Assembly (NCBI RefSeq): GCF_014640155.1
Contig: NZ_BMGK01000006.1
Coordinates: 124,001-188,000 of the forward strand
Source: Planktosalinus lacus
GTDB lineage: Bacteria; Bacteroidota; Bacteroidia; Flavobacteriales; Flavobacteriaceae
DNA: 64,000 bases
Reading direction: 5' to 3'
The notes below the pieces were generated by a model. It searched no databases, had not been told where the DNA came from, and was given only the letters and a program-made list of their open reading frames with translations. The position numbers and the translations under genes were made by a program. Of the stretch, positions 42,031-51,631 are shown piece by piece (the stretch's first letter is position 1; every line of letters starts with the position of its first letter).

Positions 42031-44865
42031 TTACTTTATGACATTGCCATAAATATCAAGCTCAACAATGGGTTTGCCAAGTTTTTTAACCTCGTTAAAT
42101 TGTGTTGCTTTGTCACCAACTACAATATAAATCATCTCCTCTTCCTGAATGTATTTATCAACCATCCCTTTAAAATCTGACAAATCCATATTCTGAAGCA
42201 CTCGCTGTTCTTCTTCAATATAAGTAAACGATTTATCAAACTTGCTGATGTCTTTCAAAATATTCAGCTTTGCACCCAATGACTCATAAGCACGAGTGTT
42301 TTGTTTAATCAATTTATTTTGGGTAAGGGCTACATCTTCTTCAGTAAAGTTGGGTCCATAATTCAATAGCATTTCCCTAACTATTTCAAGGGATGGTAAA
42401 GTTGCATTTGACCTGACGCTAGTATTTAAAATAAAAGGTGCTACTTCACTTCTATTGGGAATAAAAGAATATGCCCCATAGGTATAACCTTTTTCAATAC
42501 GAAGAGTTTGGAAGAGCATACCGCTGGATCCACCTCCTAAAATCTCATTGGCATAGTTTAGCTTGACAGCATCTTCATCAGCTGCAGAGAGGGCTTGTTT
42601 TCCAATATAAAGCACAGATTGTTTTGAATTGGGAACGTCTATAAAATAAAGCGTTCCCGGAGTGGCTTCTTCGATGGCTTTATAGTTAGGGATAACTATT
42701 TCTTCTCCATTCCAGTTTTTTTCCAAATCTGATAAAGCACTGGTTACTTTGTCTGTATCTACTGCACCAACAACGTGAAAGGTTGTCAATCGTGGTGAGA
42801 GATTTGTATAAAATTGTTTTAAATCATCAAGCGTTATTCCGGTTACACTTTCTTCTGTACCATTGGTTGGTAAACTAAAAATATGCTCTTTACCATAAAT
42901 GAGTTTATCAAAACTAAGTGAGGCTACTGCATTTGGATTGGCTTCTCTTCCTTTTATGGAAGTTAAAATTTCCTGCTTTATTTTTTCAAAATCTTTTTCA
43001 TCCCATCGCGGACTTAAAAGCATTTCTTCCACAAGTTTCAGGGTTTCTTCAAAGTTTCTCGCCAAACTTGCTCCGGAAATTGTAATTTCTTCCAGACTAC
43101 TACGCACATTGATATTTGCACCTAACAAACCTATTGCTTCTTCAAGTTCTGCTGCTGTTTTTGTGGCGGTTCCTTCATTGAGCATGCGAGCGGTAAAAGA
43201 GGCTATACCTGCTTTTTCGGGGGTGTCAAGTAGTTGACCGCCTTTTATTGAAATTTCAAAAGCAACCAAAGGCAATTCATAATCTTCAATCCCCAGAATT
43301 GACATACCGTTTGAAAGTTCATTTGTCCAGACAGTTGGCATTTTAAAAAGTGGCGTTTCACCGAAAGGTGGCTCAGAACGGTCATGCTTGCTAGGTGTTT
43401 TGTTATAAACTGCTTCTTCCCCCTGCCCCACTTCTTCAGAGGCGTTCATAGCCGTGACTTCTTCTTCCCATACGGTAGCAGGTTCACTGCCCGCTACAGC
43501 CAAATTAGATGAGCCTTTAGGAAACACACTGGTCATAATATAATTTTTATCCTGGATGTATGTATTGTAGACCCGCATCACGTCTTCTCTTGTAACCGCC
43601 TGAGTGAGTTTAGCCCTTTTGGTGACATAAGCGGGGTCACCTCCAAATTCGTTATCCTGTGCCAGTTGAAAGGCTTTGTTTAAAATGGTAGAAACACCAT
43701 AATACAATTGGGTTTCGAGTTCGGCCTTGATGCGCTGTAGTTCAGTGTCCGTGAAGCCTTCTGTTTCAAATTTTGCGAAAGCATCATCCAGGGTTATTTT
43801 GACTTCATTAAGGTCAACACCCTCATTTGCCCTTACACGAATCACAAATTCACCCGCAAGTTCATTGCTGCTTTGATAGCTTGAAACATTGGGTGCTAAT
43901 TTTTTATCTTCAACGATGGATTTATAGAGGTGTGATTTTTTGCTTCCGCTAAGAAGCTGCCCCAATACTTCCAGCGCTTGCTGGTCTTTATGAAATTCCT
44001 CAACGGTTGGAAAAACCATACGTAACTCAGGAAGTTTTGCAAAATTGTCTTCAAAGGAGAGTGCCTTTGTAGTTTCAAGGCTGACAGGCATAGGTTCCAT
44101 TTGTTCCACTTCAGGCCCGCGAGGGATTTCGCCAAACCATTTTTCAACAAGTTTTTTGGTTTCTTCAACATCAATATCACCGGCAATTACCAAAGTTGCA
44201 TTTGCAGCACCATAGTATTGGTTGTAAAATTCTTTAACATCATCTAAAGTTGCCGCCTGCAAATCAGGCAATGAACCTATGACCGTCCAGTTGTATGGGT
44301 GGTCTGCAGGGTATAGATTTGAACGGATTATTTCATCAGTATATCCATAGGGTGCGTTATCTACGCGCTGGCGCTTTTCATTTTTTACCACTTGTTTTTC
44401 CCTTTCTAATGCAGCTTCGGTAACCGTGTTAATCATATATCCAAAACGATCTGAATCTATCCAAAGGATTTTTTCAAAAGCATCTTTTGGAACCACTTCA
44501 TAATAGATGGTTCCATCATTCCATGTTCCACCATTTCGGCTTCCGCCCCATTCAGGCACCATTTTTCTGTTGGCACCTACAGGAACATTTTCAGAATCGT
44601 TAAAGGCCATGTGTTCAAAAAAGTGGGCAAAACCTGTTTTACCGGGTTTCTCGCGGTTTGAGCCAACGTGCATTACGGTTGCAACAGCGACAATGGGATC
44701 ACTTTTATCAACATGAAGGATTACTTCCAAGCCGTTATCCAGTGTAAATTTTTCATATTCCAAAGTAAACTCCTCTCCTTTATCTTCATCAGTAGTGGTG
44801 GTTTTATTACAAGAATACATAAAAAGCATACAGCCGGACATAAAGAGGTATTTTAATAATTTCAT
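42031..44865 (-). CDS. M16 family zinc metallopeptidase lipoprotein
   Basis: This 944-residue protein has a lipoprotein signal (lipobox MYSC, Cys19) and two M16 halves. The first half holds the inverted zinc motif HxxEH (H81, E84, H85 in HFFEHMAFND) and the downstream Glu helix LEREKQVVKNEKRQ. The second half (from about residue 510) lacks the zinc motif, as is normal for the inactive half of a clamshell pair. It degrades peptides at the periplasmic side of the envelope. It converges with the dipeptidase gene with 11 bases between the stops. Confidence 0.92.
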   Translation of the reverse strand: MKLLKYLFMSGCMLFMYSCNKTTTTDEDKGEEFTLEYEKFTLDNGLEVILHVDKSDPIVAVATVMHVGSNREKPGKTGFAHFFEHMAFNDSENVPVGANRKMVPEWGGSRNGGTWNDGTIYYEVVPKDAFEKILWIDSDRFGYMINTVTEAALEREKQVVKNEKRQRVDNAPYGYTDEIIRSNLYPADHPYNWTVIGSLPDLQAATLDDVKEFYNQYYGAANATLVIAGDIDVEETKKLVEKWFGEIPRGPEVEQMEPMPVSLETTKALSFEDNFAKLPELRMVFPTVEEFHKDQQALEVLGQLLSGSKKSHLYKSIVEDKKLAPNVSSYQSSNELAGEFVIRVRANEGVDLNEVKITLDDAFAKFETEGFTDTELQRIKAELETQLYYGVSTILNKAFQLAQDNEFGGDPAYVTKRAKLTQAVTREDVMRVYNTYIQDKNYIMTSVFPKGSSNLAVAGSEPATVWEEEVTAMNASEEVGQGEEAVYNKTPSKHDRSEPPFGETPLFKMPTVWTNELSNGMSILGIEDYELPLVAFEISIKGGQLLDTPEKAGIASFTARMLNEGTATKTAAELEEAIGLLGANINVRSSLEEITISGASLARNFEETLKLVEEMLLSPRWDEKDFEKIKQEILTSIKGREANPNAVASLSFDKLIYGKEHIFSLPTNGTEESVTGITLDDLKQFYTNLSPRLTTFHVVGAVDTDKVTSALSDLEKNWNGEEIVIPNYKAIEEATPGTLYFIDVPNSKQSVLYIGKQALSAADEDAVKLNYANEILGGGSSGMLFQTLRIEKGYTYGAYSFIPNRSEVAPFILNTSVRSNATLPSLEIVREMLLNYGPNFTEEDVALTQNKLIKQNTRAYESLGAKLNILKDISKFDKSFTYIEEEQRVLQNMDLSDFKGMVDKYIQEEEMIYIVVGDKATQFNEVKKLGKPIVELDIYGNVIK

Positions 44866-44984
44866 AATGTTGGTTTTGTTTGAAAATCCAGCTAATATAC
44901 AAAAGTTAAAATGCTCTAAAAGTTAAAAAAATGATATTGCAATGATAATGTGTTTAATGTGATATATTTTTACCTTTGTCCAAA

Positions 44985-45269
44985 ATGCAGATTATGATAA
45001 AACTATTCAAGATTATAGCTTTCCTGGAGGGAATTTCCTTACTCTTATTGTTGTTTATAGCAATGCCTTTAAAGTATATTTGGGAAATGCCCCAAATGGT
45101 GCAAGTGGTTGGAATGGCACATGGTATCTTGTTTTTGGGGTATATCGCTTTAGCTTTTATGGTATATAATGAGCTGAAATGGTCATTAAAAACACTTGCA
45201 ATTGTTATGATAGCTTCAATTATACCTTTTGGAACATTTTATATCGAAAAAAAATACCTTACTGCTTAA
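44985..45269 (+). CDS. DUF3817 membrane protein
   Basis: The start is taken at ATG 44985; an ATG at 44994 and a TTG at 44976 are alternatives. About 94 residues form three hydrophobic segments with the family pattern LFKIIAFLEGISLLLLLFIA, VVGMAHGILFLGYIALAFMV and IIPFGTFYIEKKYL. A TACCTTTG box at 44971-44978 matches the -7 element and would start transcription almost on the ATG, implying a leaderless or very short 5' end. It sits three bases before the MscS gene and is surely cotranscribed with it. Confidence 0.82.
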   Translation: MQIMIKLFKIIAFLEGISLLLLLFIAMPLKYIWEMPQMVQVVGMAHGILFLGYIALAFMVYNELKWSLKTLAIVMIASIIPFGTFYIEKKYLTA

Positions 45270-45272
45270 TAT

Positions 45273-46580
45273 ATGATTGATAAAGACATTTTAATTTCTT
45301 ATACCCATTTTTTGAGGGAGTATTTAATCGAATTGGGGTTTACTGAGTTTTGGGCAAGATATATTAACCTCATAGCGGTGCTCATTCTGATTGGAGGTCT
45401 CGCCTATATTTTGGACAGAATTCTAAGGAAAATAATCGTAAAAGTATTCCATCTCTTTTCAGTGAAAACCAAAACCACTTTTGATGATTTCTTGGTTCAA
45501 AGTAATTTTCCCAGGTATATTGCACACATCATTCCACTAATTTTACTTAAGGCAAGTTTTCCTATTATATTTGAAGGCTTTCAAATTTGGTTTGAAGTTT
45601 TTAGTATCGCCATTAATGTTTATGGGATTATACTTATCGTAAAAATCATCAGGAGTGTTTTACGGTCCACAAAAAATTTCCTCCGAACCCAGGAAGAGTA
45701 TGCAGATAAGCCCTTGGAAAGCTATTTACAGGTGGTCCTCATTTTTCTGTGGGGAATCGCCATCATTTTTGTAATTTATGAATTAACCGGAAAAGACGTG
45801 CTCAGCCTGGCATCTCTGGGTGCTGTTTCGGCTATATTGCTCCTTATTTTTAAGGATACCATTTTGGGGTTTGTAGCTTCTATCCAGGTTTCTGTAAATG
45901 ATATTGTGCGTATAGGTGATTGGATTACTTTTAGCAAATATGGTGCAGACGGTACCGTTATTGATATAAATCTGGCTACTGTAAGGGTTCAAAACTGGGA
46001 CAATACATATACAACAATTCCCACATATAGTCTTATTTCTGACTCTTTCCAAAACTGGCGCGGTATGCAGGAATCAGGTGGAAGAAGAATCAAACGCTCT
46101 ATTTTTATAAAACAATCTTCCATTAAATACCTCACTCCCGAGAAAATGGAAGAATTAAAAAAAATACAACTGGTCAAAAATTATATTGAGCACAGACAAC
46201 TCGAGATTGACCGTCATAATGAGCGGGTAAGTGCTGATAAAAGTGTTTTGATCAACGGAAGAAACCAAACCAATTTTGGAGTTTTTCGAAAATATCTGGA
46301 CAGTACACTCAAAAACAATACAGGCGTAAACAATAATATGTTGATTATGGTGCGCCAAATGCAGCCAACACCTCAAGGGATTCCTCTTGAAATTTATTGT
46401 TTCAGTTCTGATAAGCGCTGGGAAAACTATGAGGCCATTATGTCTGATGTTTTTGATCATGTGATTGCGGCAATTCCTTATTTTGATTTAGAGCTCTTTG
46501 AAGAACCCACCGGTAGCGATATCAAAAATCTTCTTCAATTTAATAAACCACTCCCACCTTCAGGTGTAAAAGATAATTAA
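45273..46580 (+). CDS. MscS-family mechanosensitive channel (YbdG-like)
   Basis: The 435-residue inner-membrane protein has four or five N-terminal helices (about residues 25-210), the pore-lining helix SLGAVSAILLLIFKDTILGF, and the beta domain with NDIVRIGDWITFSKYGADGT and VIDINLATVRVQNWDNTYTT then IP. The insertion SDSFQNWRGMQESGGRRIKR is typical of the YbdG/MscM branch rather than classical MscS. It releases solutes on hypo-osmotic shock. The upstream DUF3817 gene and downstream EEP gene (20-base gap) probably share the transcript. Confidence 0.9.
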   Translation: MIDKDILISYTHFLREYLIELGFTEFWARYINLIAVLILIGGLAYILDRILRKIIVKVFHLFSVKTKTTFDDFLVQSNFPRYIAHIIPLILLKASFPIIFEGFQIWFEVFSIAINVYGIILIVKIIRSVLRSTKNFLRTQEEYADKPLESYLQVVLIFLWGIAIIFVIYELTGKDVLSLASLGAVSAILLLIFKDTILGFVASIQVSVNDIVRIGDWITFSKYGADGTVIDINLATVRVQNWDNTYTTIPTYSLISDSFQNWRGMQESGGRRIKRSIFIKQSSIKYLTPEKMEELKKIQLVKNYIEHRQLEIDRHNERVSADKSVLINGRNQTNFGVFRKYLDSTLKNNTGVNNNMLIMVRQMQPTPQGIPLEIYCFSSDKRWENYEAIMSDVFDHVIAAIPYFDLELFEEPTGSDIKNLLQFNKPLPPSGVKDN

Positions 46581-46600
46581 GGACAACACATGATGCTTAG

Positions 46601-47674
46601 ATGAAAATATTTCTGATTTGCTTTACAGTTTTTTGTCTGGTAGCTACTTTGATGCCTTTGATAACTTCCAAGAAATGGTGGGTTAGGGCATTTGACTTTC
46701 CGCACTTGCAAATCTCATTTCTCAGCCTTATTGCTTTTATAGCACTTATTTTTATGGTAGATTGGGATAATTATTATGATATAGGATTGCTCATCTTATT
46801 GCTTATTGCCCTTACCTACCAATATAGTATTATGCACCCCTACACTCCTTTAGCTAAAAAACAAATCACAGCGACCCGTATCAGGTCCAGCAGTGCTTCC
46901 ATACGTGTTTTTTCTGCAAATATTTTACAGGACAATAAGGATTTTGAGAGGTTTTTGTCTGTATTCAGAAAAGCAAACCCGGATATTGTAGTCCTGCTCG
47001 AAGCCAATAACTGGTGGCAGGAAAAATTAAAAATTTTAAAAGAGGAATATCCATATAGCGTTGAATATCCCTTAGAAAATTTTTACGGAATCATTCTTTT
47101 AAGCAAGTTGAAACTTAAGGATACAGAAGTAAAATTTCTGGTTGATGATAAAATCCCTTCCATACACGGTTTTGTTCAACTAAAAAATAAGACCTGGGTA
47201 AAGTTGTATTGCCTTCACCCTATGCCGCCAAGCCCTACTGAAAATGAAAAATCATTAGACCGGGATGCCGAAATTCTTATTATTGCCAAAGAAATACGTA
47301 AAGAAGACTACCCCATTATTGTAATGGGAGATCTCAATGATGTAGCCTGGTCGCATACCACCAGAATGTTTCAACGCATAAGCCAGCTTTTGGATCCGCG
47401 AATTGGCCGCGGATTTTATAACACATTTCATGCAGACTACCCCCTTTTCAGATGGCCCCTTGATCACTTGTTTGTCTCTGATGATTTTAAACTCGCTGAA
47501 TTAAAACGATTGAAATCAATAGGATCAGATCACTTCCCCATGTTTGCCGAATTATGTCACGGTTGCAACAGAGAAGAAAACGGAAGTCCAGAGAATGCTT
47601 CTAAGGAAGATAAGGCAGAAGCCAAAGAAACTATTGAGAATGGTCTGGAAGAAAACGGGAAATCGCCAGATTAA
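46601..47674 (+). CDS. Membrane-anchored EEP family phosphodiesterase
   Basis: This 357-residue protein has three N-terminal helices (about residues 1-20, 35-52 and 60-76) followed by an endonuclease/exonuclease/phosphatase domain with FSANILQDNKDFE, VVLLEANNWW, MGDLNDVAW and the final GSDHFPMFAEL. The metal and catalytic residues N, E, D/N and D-H are present. The topology places the catalytic domain on one side of the inner membrane. The C-terminal ~35 residues are a hydrophilic Glu-rich tail that overlaps the convergent Nudix gene by 44 bases. The substrate is unknown. Confidence 0.88.
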   Translation: MKIFLICFTVFCLVATLMPLITSKKWWVRAFDFPHLQISFLSLIAFIALIFMVDWDNYYDIGLLILLLIALTYQYSIMHPYTPLAKKQITATRIRSSSASIRVFSANILQDNKDFERFLSVFRKANPDIVVLLEANNWWQEKLKILKEEYPYSVEYPLENFYGIILLSKLKLKDTEVKFLVDDKIPSIHGFVQLKNKTWVKLYCLHPMPPSPTENEKSLDRDAEILIIAKEIRKEDYPIIVMGDLNDVAWSHTTRMFQRISQLLDPRIGRGFYNTFHADYPLFRWPLDHLFVSDDFKLAELKRLKSIGSDHFPMFAELCHGCNREENGSPENASKEDKAEAKETIENGLEENGKSPD

Positions 47675-48062
47675 TTATTTCCTTATGATCAAATGCTAAA
47701 TCAGGAAGCTTATCAATACCAAACCATCTTGCGTCACCGGCATCATCAGCAGCCCGGGGAGTAATTTTATTTTTTACAAAGCCCACATGTGCAATTGAAA
47801 CAGTCCGCCTTCTGGGGTCTCTTCCCGGCTTACCAAAAGCATACAATTGCTCACATGATGTCAAAGCAACCCCTGTCTCTTCTTTTAATTCGCGTAAAGC
47901 AGCTGTTTCCAAATCTTCATAATCTTCCACAAAACCTCCTGGTAATGCCCATTGTTCTTTATAGGGTTCATTTTTACGTTGAATCAATAAGAGAAGCGTT
48001 TGCTTTTCACTTTTGCAAAATACAACAGTATCTACTGTCAAGAAAATACTTTGACTGCTCAT
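47631..48062 (-). CDS. Nudix hydrolase
   Basis: This 143-residue protein has a complete Nudix box, GGFVEDYEDLETAALRELKE followed by ETGV (about residues 42-65), and the start MSSQSIFLTVDTVVFCKSEK typical of the NrtR/ADP-ribose-pyrophosphatase-like group without its HTH. It hydrolyses a nucleoside diphosphate derivative. Its 3' end overlaps the tail of the EEP gene, and its start overlaps the DUF72 stop by one base, showing translational coupling to DUF72. Confidence 0.9.
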   Translation of the reverse strand: MSSQSIFLTVDTVVFCKSEKQTLLLLIQRKNEPYKEQWALPGGFVEDYEDLETAALRELKEETGVALTSCEQLYAFGKPGRDPRRRTVSIAHVGFVKNKITPRAADDAGDARWFGIDKLPDLAFDHKEIINLAISRFLPDHSQ

Positions 48063-48934
48063 TATTTTGGAATTTGAGGAATATTGAGGTTTGTTCCAAA
48101 AGTATCGTTAAGCTTTTTAATAAAATAAGCTGAAAGGAGCGGCGATTCCTTCTCGATATTTTGATGCACAAAAAAGTAAATGTTTTGTAATCTCTCGTCA
48201 ACCCATTCTTTTAAACGAATGACCCATTCGTCCAATCGGGTGTAATCGCTCTTCTGATTTGCACCGTTATACCTTATAAAGGCAGTATTTGATGTCATTC
48301 GCATATGTAATAAATCTCTTCTGCCGGCTGTGTCCGTAATGATGTTTGCAATATTAAAACTTTCGAGAATCGCATATAATTCACTTGCCACGACAGGATC
48401 ATTATAGCAGTCAGTATGCCTGAATTCAACAGCCAATGAAACATCTTTAGGGAACAATTTAAAAAATGGTTCCAGTCTGTCAATGCCTTTTGGCGCAAAA
48501 TTATCCGGCATTTGTAGAAAGGGCATTTGCAGTTTCTCTTTTAAGTTTGAGGCAGCAAGAAGGTATTCATTTAAGAACTCCTCAGCACCTTGCAAACGTT
48601 TCCAATGACTAATTCCCTGAAAAAGTTTTGGAAAAAACCGAAATTCATTAGGGGTTTTATCATACCATCTTGCAAATTGATCAGCAGGAAAAATGCGGTA
48701 AAAAGTAGCATTTAATTCTATGGAATTAAATTGGGTGGAATAGTATGCCAATTCATCTTTGGTGCCCCTTGGATAAAATCCTTTTAAATCGGCACGGTTC
48801 CATTTTGCACACCCTACATAAATATTAGGGGTTTTGGGTTTTTTGAATTTTGATAACAATACTTTGGTTTCTATGTGGTCAGGAGGAAGAGAAAAATCTA
48901 TTTCTTCCGGGTTGTTAACTTTTCCAAACTTCAT
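48062..48934 (-). CDS. DUF72 family protein
   Basis: This 290-residue TIM-barrel-like protein has the marks IYVGCAKWNRADLKGFYPRG, FNSIELNATFYRIF, LFQGISHWKRLQG, LAVEFRHTDCYND and IIFFVHQN-type strand endings (YFFVHQNIEKESP). DUF72 is widespread and uncharacterised; weak links to DNA metabolism exist but no reaction is proven. It is coupled to the Nudix gene by a one-base overlap. Confidence 0.88.
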   Translation of the reverse strand: MKFGKVNNPEEIDFSLPPDHIETKVLLSKFKKPKTPNIYVGCAKWNRADLKGFYPRGTKDELAYYSTQFNSIELNATFYRIFPADQFARWYDKTPNEFRFFPKLFQGISHWKRLQGAEEFLNEYLLAASNLKEKLQMPFLQMPDNFAPKGIDRLEPFFKLFPKDVSLAVEFRHTDCYNDPVVASELYAILESFNIANIITDTAGRRDLLHMRMTSNTAFIRYNGANQKSDYTRLDEWVIRLKEWVDERLQNIYFFVHQNIEKESPLLSAYFIKKLNDTFGTNLNIPQIPK

Positions 48935-48986
48935 GATGATTCTCTGTTTATTTATTTAAAAATAGCTTGATGTTTATGTTTCCCCT

Positions 48987-50348
48987 TTATTTTTTGATAT
49001 AAACCGTTTTTACATTTACAAACTCCCTTATCCCCTCTTTGCTCAATTCACGGCCATAACCGGAAGTTTTTATTCCGCCGAAGGGGAGTCTGGGGTCACT
49101 TTTGACGAGTTCATTGATAAAAACAGCCCCTTCTTCAAATTGAGGAATTAGCTCTTCCATTCGTTTGATGTCTTTGGAGAATAAAGAAACGCCTAACCCA
49201 AACTTGGAATTATTGGAAAATTCCACAGCTTCTTTTTCAGTCTTAAAAGTTGTTACCGAAAGAACGGGTCCAAAAGTTTCTTCTTTAAAGATTTCCATTT
49301 TGGGACTGACGTTTTTCACAATCGTGGGTTCAAAATAAGTACTTTTTCGGTTTCCGCCCAGAATGATTTCAGCCCCGGATATTACAGAATTTTGAAGTTG
49401 TTCCTCCAGTTCTTCTGACAGGTTTTCCTTTGCCATCACCCCAATAAAGGTTTCATCATCCATAGGGTTTCCGCTTTTTAATGTTTTAACTTTTGCCGTA
49501 AGCTTTTCCAAAAATATTTCTGCAATACTTACATCAACGAGCAAACGCTTTCCTGCGATGCAACTTTGTCCGGTGTTTTGAAAGCGTGCCTGAACACAGG
49601 TCTCAATCGTTTTTTCAATATCTGCATCTTTAAAAACAATAAGTGCATTGCTTCCGCCAAGTTCCAGCACTGTTTTTTTTATGTTTTTTCCGGCAATGGA
49701 TGCAACAGAGGCCCCTGCCGGTCCGCTTCCGGTTAAAGTCACAGCTTTCACTACAGGATGTTCAATAATTGATTTGACAGCATCACTTCCCACGAGTAAG
49801 GTTGTAAAACAATGTTTCGGGAAACCAGCCCTTTCAAATACTTTTTGAATCATCATTGCAGAACCAAAAACATTGGAAGCGTGTTTTAAAACGGCTATAT
49901 TTCCTGCCATCAATGCCGGCGCCGCAAACCTGAATACCTGCCAAAATGGATAATTCCAAGGCATGATTGCTAAAATTACTCCTAAAGGCTCATAATTGAT
50001 ATAGCTTTTATCAGCGTCTGTGTTGATTTTTTCTGAGGCCAAATGAATTTCCGCATGTTCTGCATAATATTCACAGACCCAGGCGCATTTCTCAACTTCT
50101 GCAATGGCTTGTTTGATGGGCTTTCCCATTTCAAGGGTCATAGTTTCAGCATATTCTTTTTTGTTCTTCTTCAGCTCTTCAGCAGCTTTTAACATCAAGT
50201 GTTTTCTTTTTTCGAAAGAAACATTTTTCCATTTCTGAAAGCGTTCTTCAGCTTTTTCCAAAGCGTCAACTACATCCTTTTCAGAATGAGTAGTGTATGA
50301 CTTAAGTGCTTTTCCGTTATAAGGATTTATAGATTTTATTGTTGCCAT
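48987..50348 (-). CDS. Succinate-semialdehyde dehydrogenase-type ALDH
   Basis: This 453-residue aldehyde dehydrogenase has the active-site residues N131 (MPWNYPFWQ), E229 (VLELGGSNA) and C263 (NTGQSCIAGKR), and the family C-terminus FGGIKTSGYGRELSKEGIRE. The overall pattern fits the NAD(P)-dependent succinate-semialdehyde dehydrogenase subgroup (short Sad/YneI-like form of ~455 residues) more than GabD. It oxidises succinate semialdehyde or a similar aldehyde. No GABA transaminase is nearby. It is monocistronic. Confidence 0.9.
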   Translation of the reverse strand: MATIKSINPYNGKALKSYTTHSEKDVVDALEKAEERFQKWKNVSFEKRKHLMLKAAEELKKNKKEYAETMTLEMGKPIKQAIAEVEKCAWVCEYYAEHAEIHLASEKINTDADKSYINYEPLGVILAIMPWNYPFWQVFRFAAPALMAGNIAVLKHASNVFGSAMMIQKVFERAGFPKHCFTTLLVGSDAVKSIIEHPVVKAVTLTGSGPAGASVASIAGKNIKKTVLELGGSNALIVFKDADIEKTIETCVQARFQNTGQSCIAGKRLLVDVSIAEIFLEKLTAKVKTLKSGNPMDDETFIGVMAKENLSEELEEQLQNSVISGAEIILGGNRKSTYFEPTIVKNVSPKMEIFKEETFGPVLSVTTFKTEKEAVEFSNNSKFGLGVSLFSKDIKRMEELIPQFEEGAVFINELVKSDPRLPFGGIKTSGYGRELSKEGIREFVNVKTVYIKK

Positions 50349-50509
50349 AATTCTATTGGTTTATTTTAAAATTAATCATTTAAAGTTTTAAACCCTTTGG
50401 TTTTAAGGGATTTTTAAGGTTTTCTTTGTTGATAACCTCGTTTATAACTAGGCCGGTTTTAACTATTTCATGGAGAATGCTTTCGTTATTTTTAATAAAA
50501 CTTCTGATT

Positions 50510-50917
50510 ATGAACTCCCGCGAACTTGATTTGGTTGCTTTACGTCCCGAAATTCCTTCAGCAATTGTCACCCCTTTAATGAGTTTTGATGAACAGTTTC
50601 AAAACAAAACCTTGCGTCCTATTGTGAAGTTGCAAAATGAATTGTTTGTTCTAGTTTTTAGAAACTATGTATCCAAACACAAAAATGTGTTTTATACCTT
50701 ATCGCTCGACAAAAGGTTGCAATACATTGAAAACGCCATTCAAAAAGATATTAAATTCAGGAACTCATTGAAAGGAATGGTCATAGGGCAATTTACAATT
50801 GAAGAATATGAACTTTACATTCAAAACTCTTCTTCCCTCAATAAGCGTATGATGAATCTTGTTATCGAAAGACTCAAGAGCAACATTCAGCTCTTAGAGT
50901 ATGAGTGCGTTCATTAA
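50510..50917 (+). CDS. Conserved flavobacterial protein of unknown function
   Basis: The start is taken at ATG 50510, giving 135 residues that begin MNSRELDLVALRPEIPSAIV. An upstream ATG at 50426 would add a stretch without family resemblance. The protein is helical, without membrane segments, and the part FRNSLKGMVIGQFTIEEYEL is strongly conserved in look. Relatives are often labelled glyoxalase, but nothing in the sequence shows a VOC fold. It overlaps the convergent DUF3307 gene by 24 bases. Confidence 0.75.
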   Translation: MNSRELDLVALRPEIPSAIVTPLMSFDEQFQNKTLRPIVKLQNELFVLVFRNYVSKHKNVFYTLSLDKRLQYIENAIQKDIKFRNSLKGMVIGQFTIEEYELYIQNSSSLNKRMMNLVIERLKSNIQLLEYECVH

Positions 50918-51625
50918 AAAGCCCACGATGATGGTCAGTGCAAAACTCATCAGTGTCCCAATAAGGACATACTCTGTTTGCTTGCGCCCACCGCTTTGAC
51001 TTTTATCGCTGAAGCGTAAAATGGACTTTGCCGCAATAAGAAACCCTATAGCCGCAATATTATTGGTCAGAACAAAGGTGAGCACAAGTATACGCTCAAA
51101 AATACCGATATAGCGTCCTGCCTTGTCCAGGCTATTCACCCTGTCTTCTTTTTCAATTTCTACCTGCCAGTGCTTTGTTGCTTTTCCAATAATAAACCCG
51201 AATGGAAAAATAACTATCAAATAGCCCAGTAAAAGAATCAATGTGTTTTGTGAATCAAAAAGCGACTCAAAAAACGGAACAACCGCTTCAAAATTATCAG
51301 TGAGGTATAACCACGCCAACAGTAAAACAATCAGGTGAAAAAACTGGTCCAGCAGAAAGAGTTTTAAGTTGTCTTCTTTTTGGTTGAGTTTCCATAAATC
51401 AATCCCAAAATGCGTCACCATAATTAAAACCGGAACCAAAAAGCTGCTCCATTGCTGTAAAAAAAGGTATGTAAAGAATCCTGCTAAAAAAGCGTGAAGG
51501 TAGAGAAAAGGAGCTTTTGCCCTGCGCTCCCTTTTCTGTTGGATGGCTTTTGCCGGCTGCAGCACAAAATCTGTGAGTACGTGGGCCAATAATAACTGTA
51601 AAGCGATAAGCAAAGTTTCGTTCAT
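50894..51625 (-). CDS. DUF3307 membrane protein
   Basis: This 243-residue protein has about six membrane helices. The first contains LLLAHVLTDFVLQPAKAIQQ, the DUF3307 signature with paired His and Asp in the membrane, followed by FLYLHAFLAGF and MVTHFGIDLWKL with repeated H-x(3)-D spacing suggestive of a metal or substrate site. It lies six bases downstream of satD and is its usual partner in Bacteroidota. The function is unknown. Confidence 0.87.
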   Translation of the reverse strand: MNETLLIALQLLLAHVLTDFVLQPAKAIQQKRERRAKAPFLYLHAFLAGFFTYLFLQQWSSFLVPVLIMVTHFGIDLWKLNQKEDNLKLFLLDQFFHLIVLLLAWLYLTDNFEAVVPFFESLFDSQNTLILLLGYLIVIFPFGFIIGKATKHWQVEIEKEDRVNSLDKAGRYIGIFERILVLTFVLTNNIAAIGFLIAAKSILRFSDKSQSGGRKQTEYVLIGTLMSFALTIIVGFLMNALIL

Positions 51626-51631
51626 AACGTA

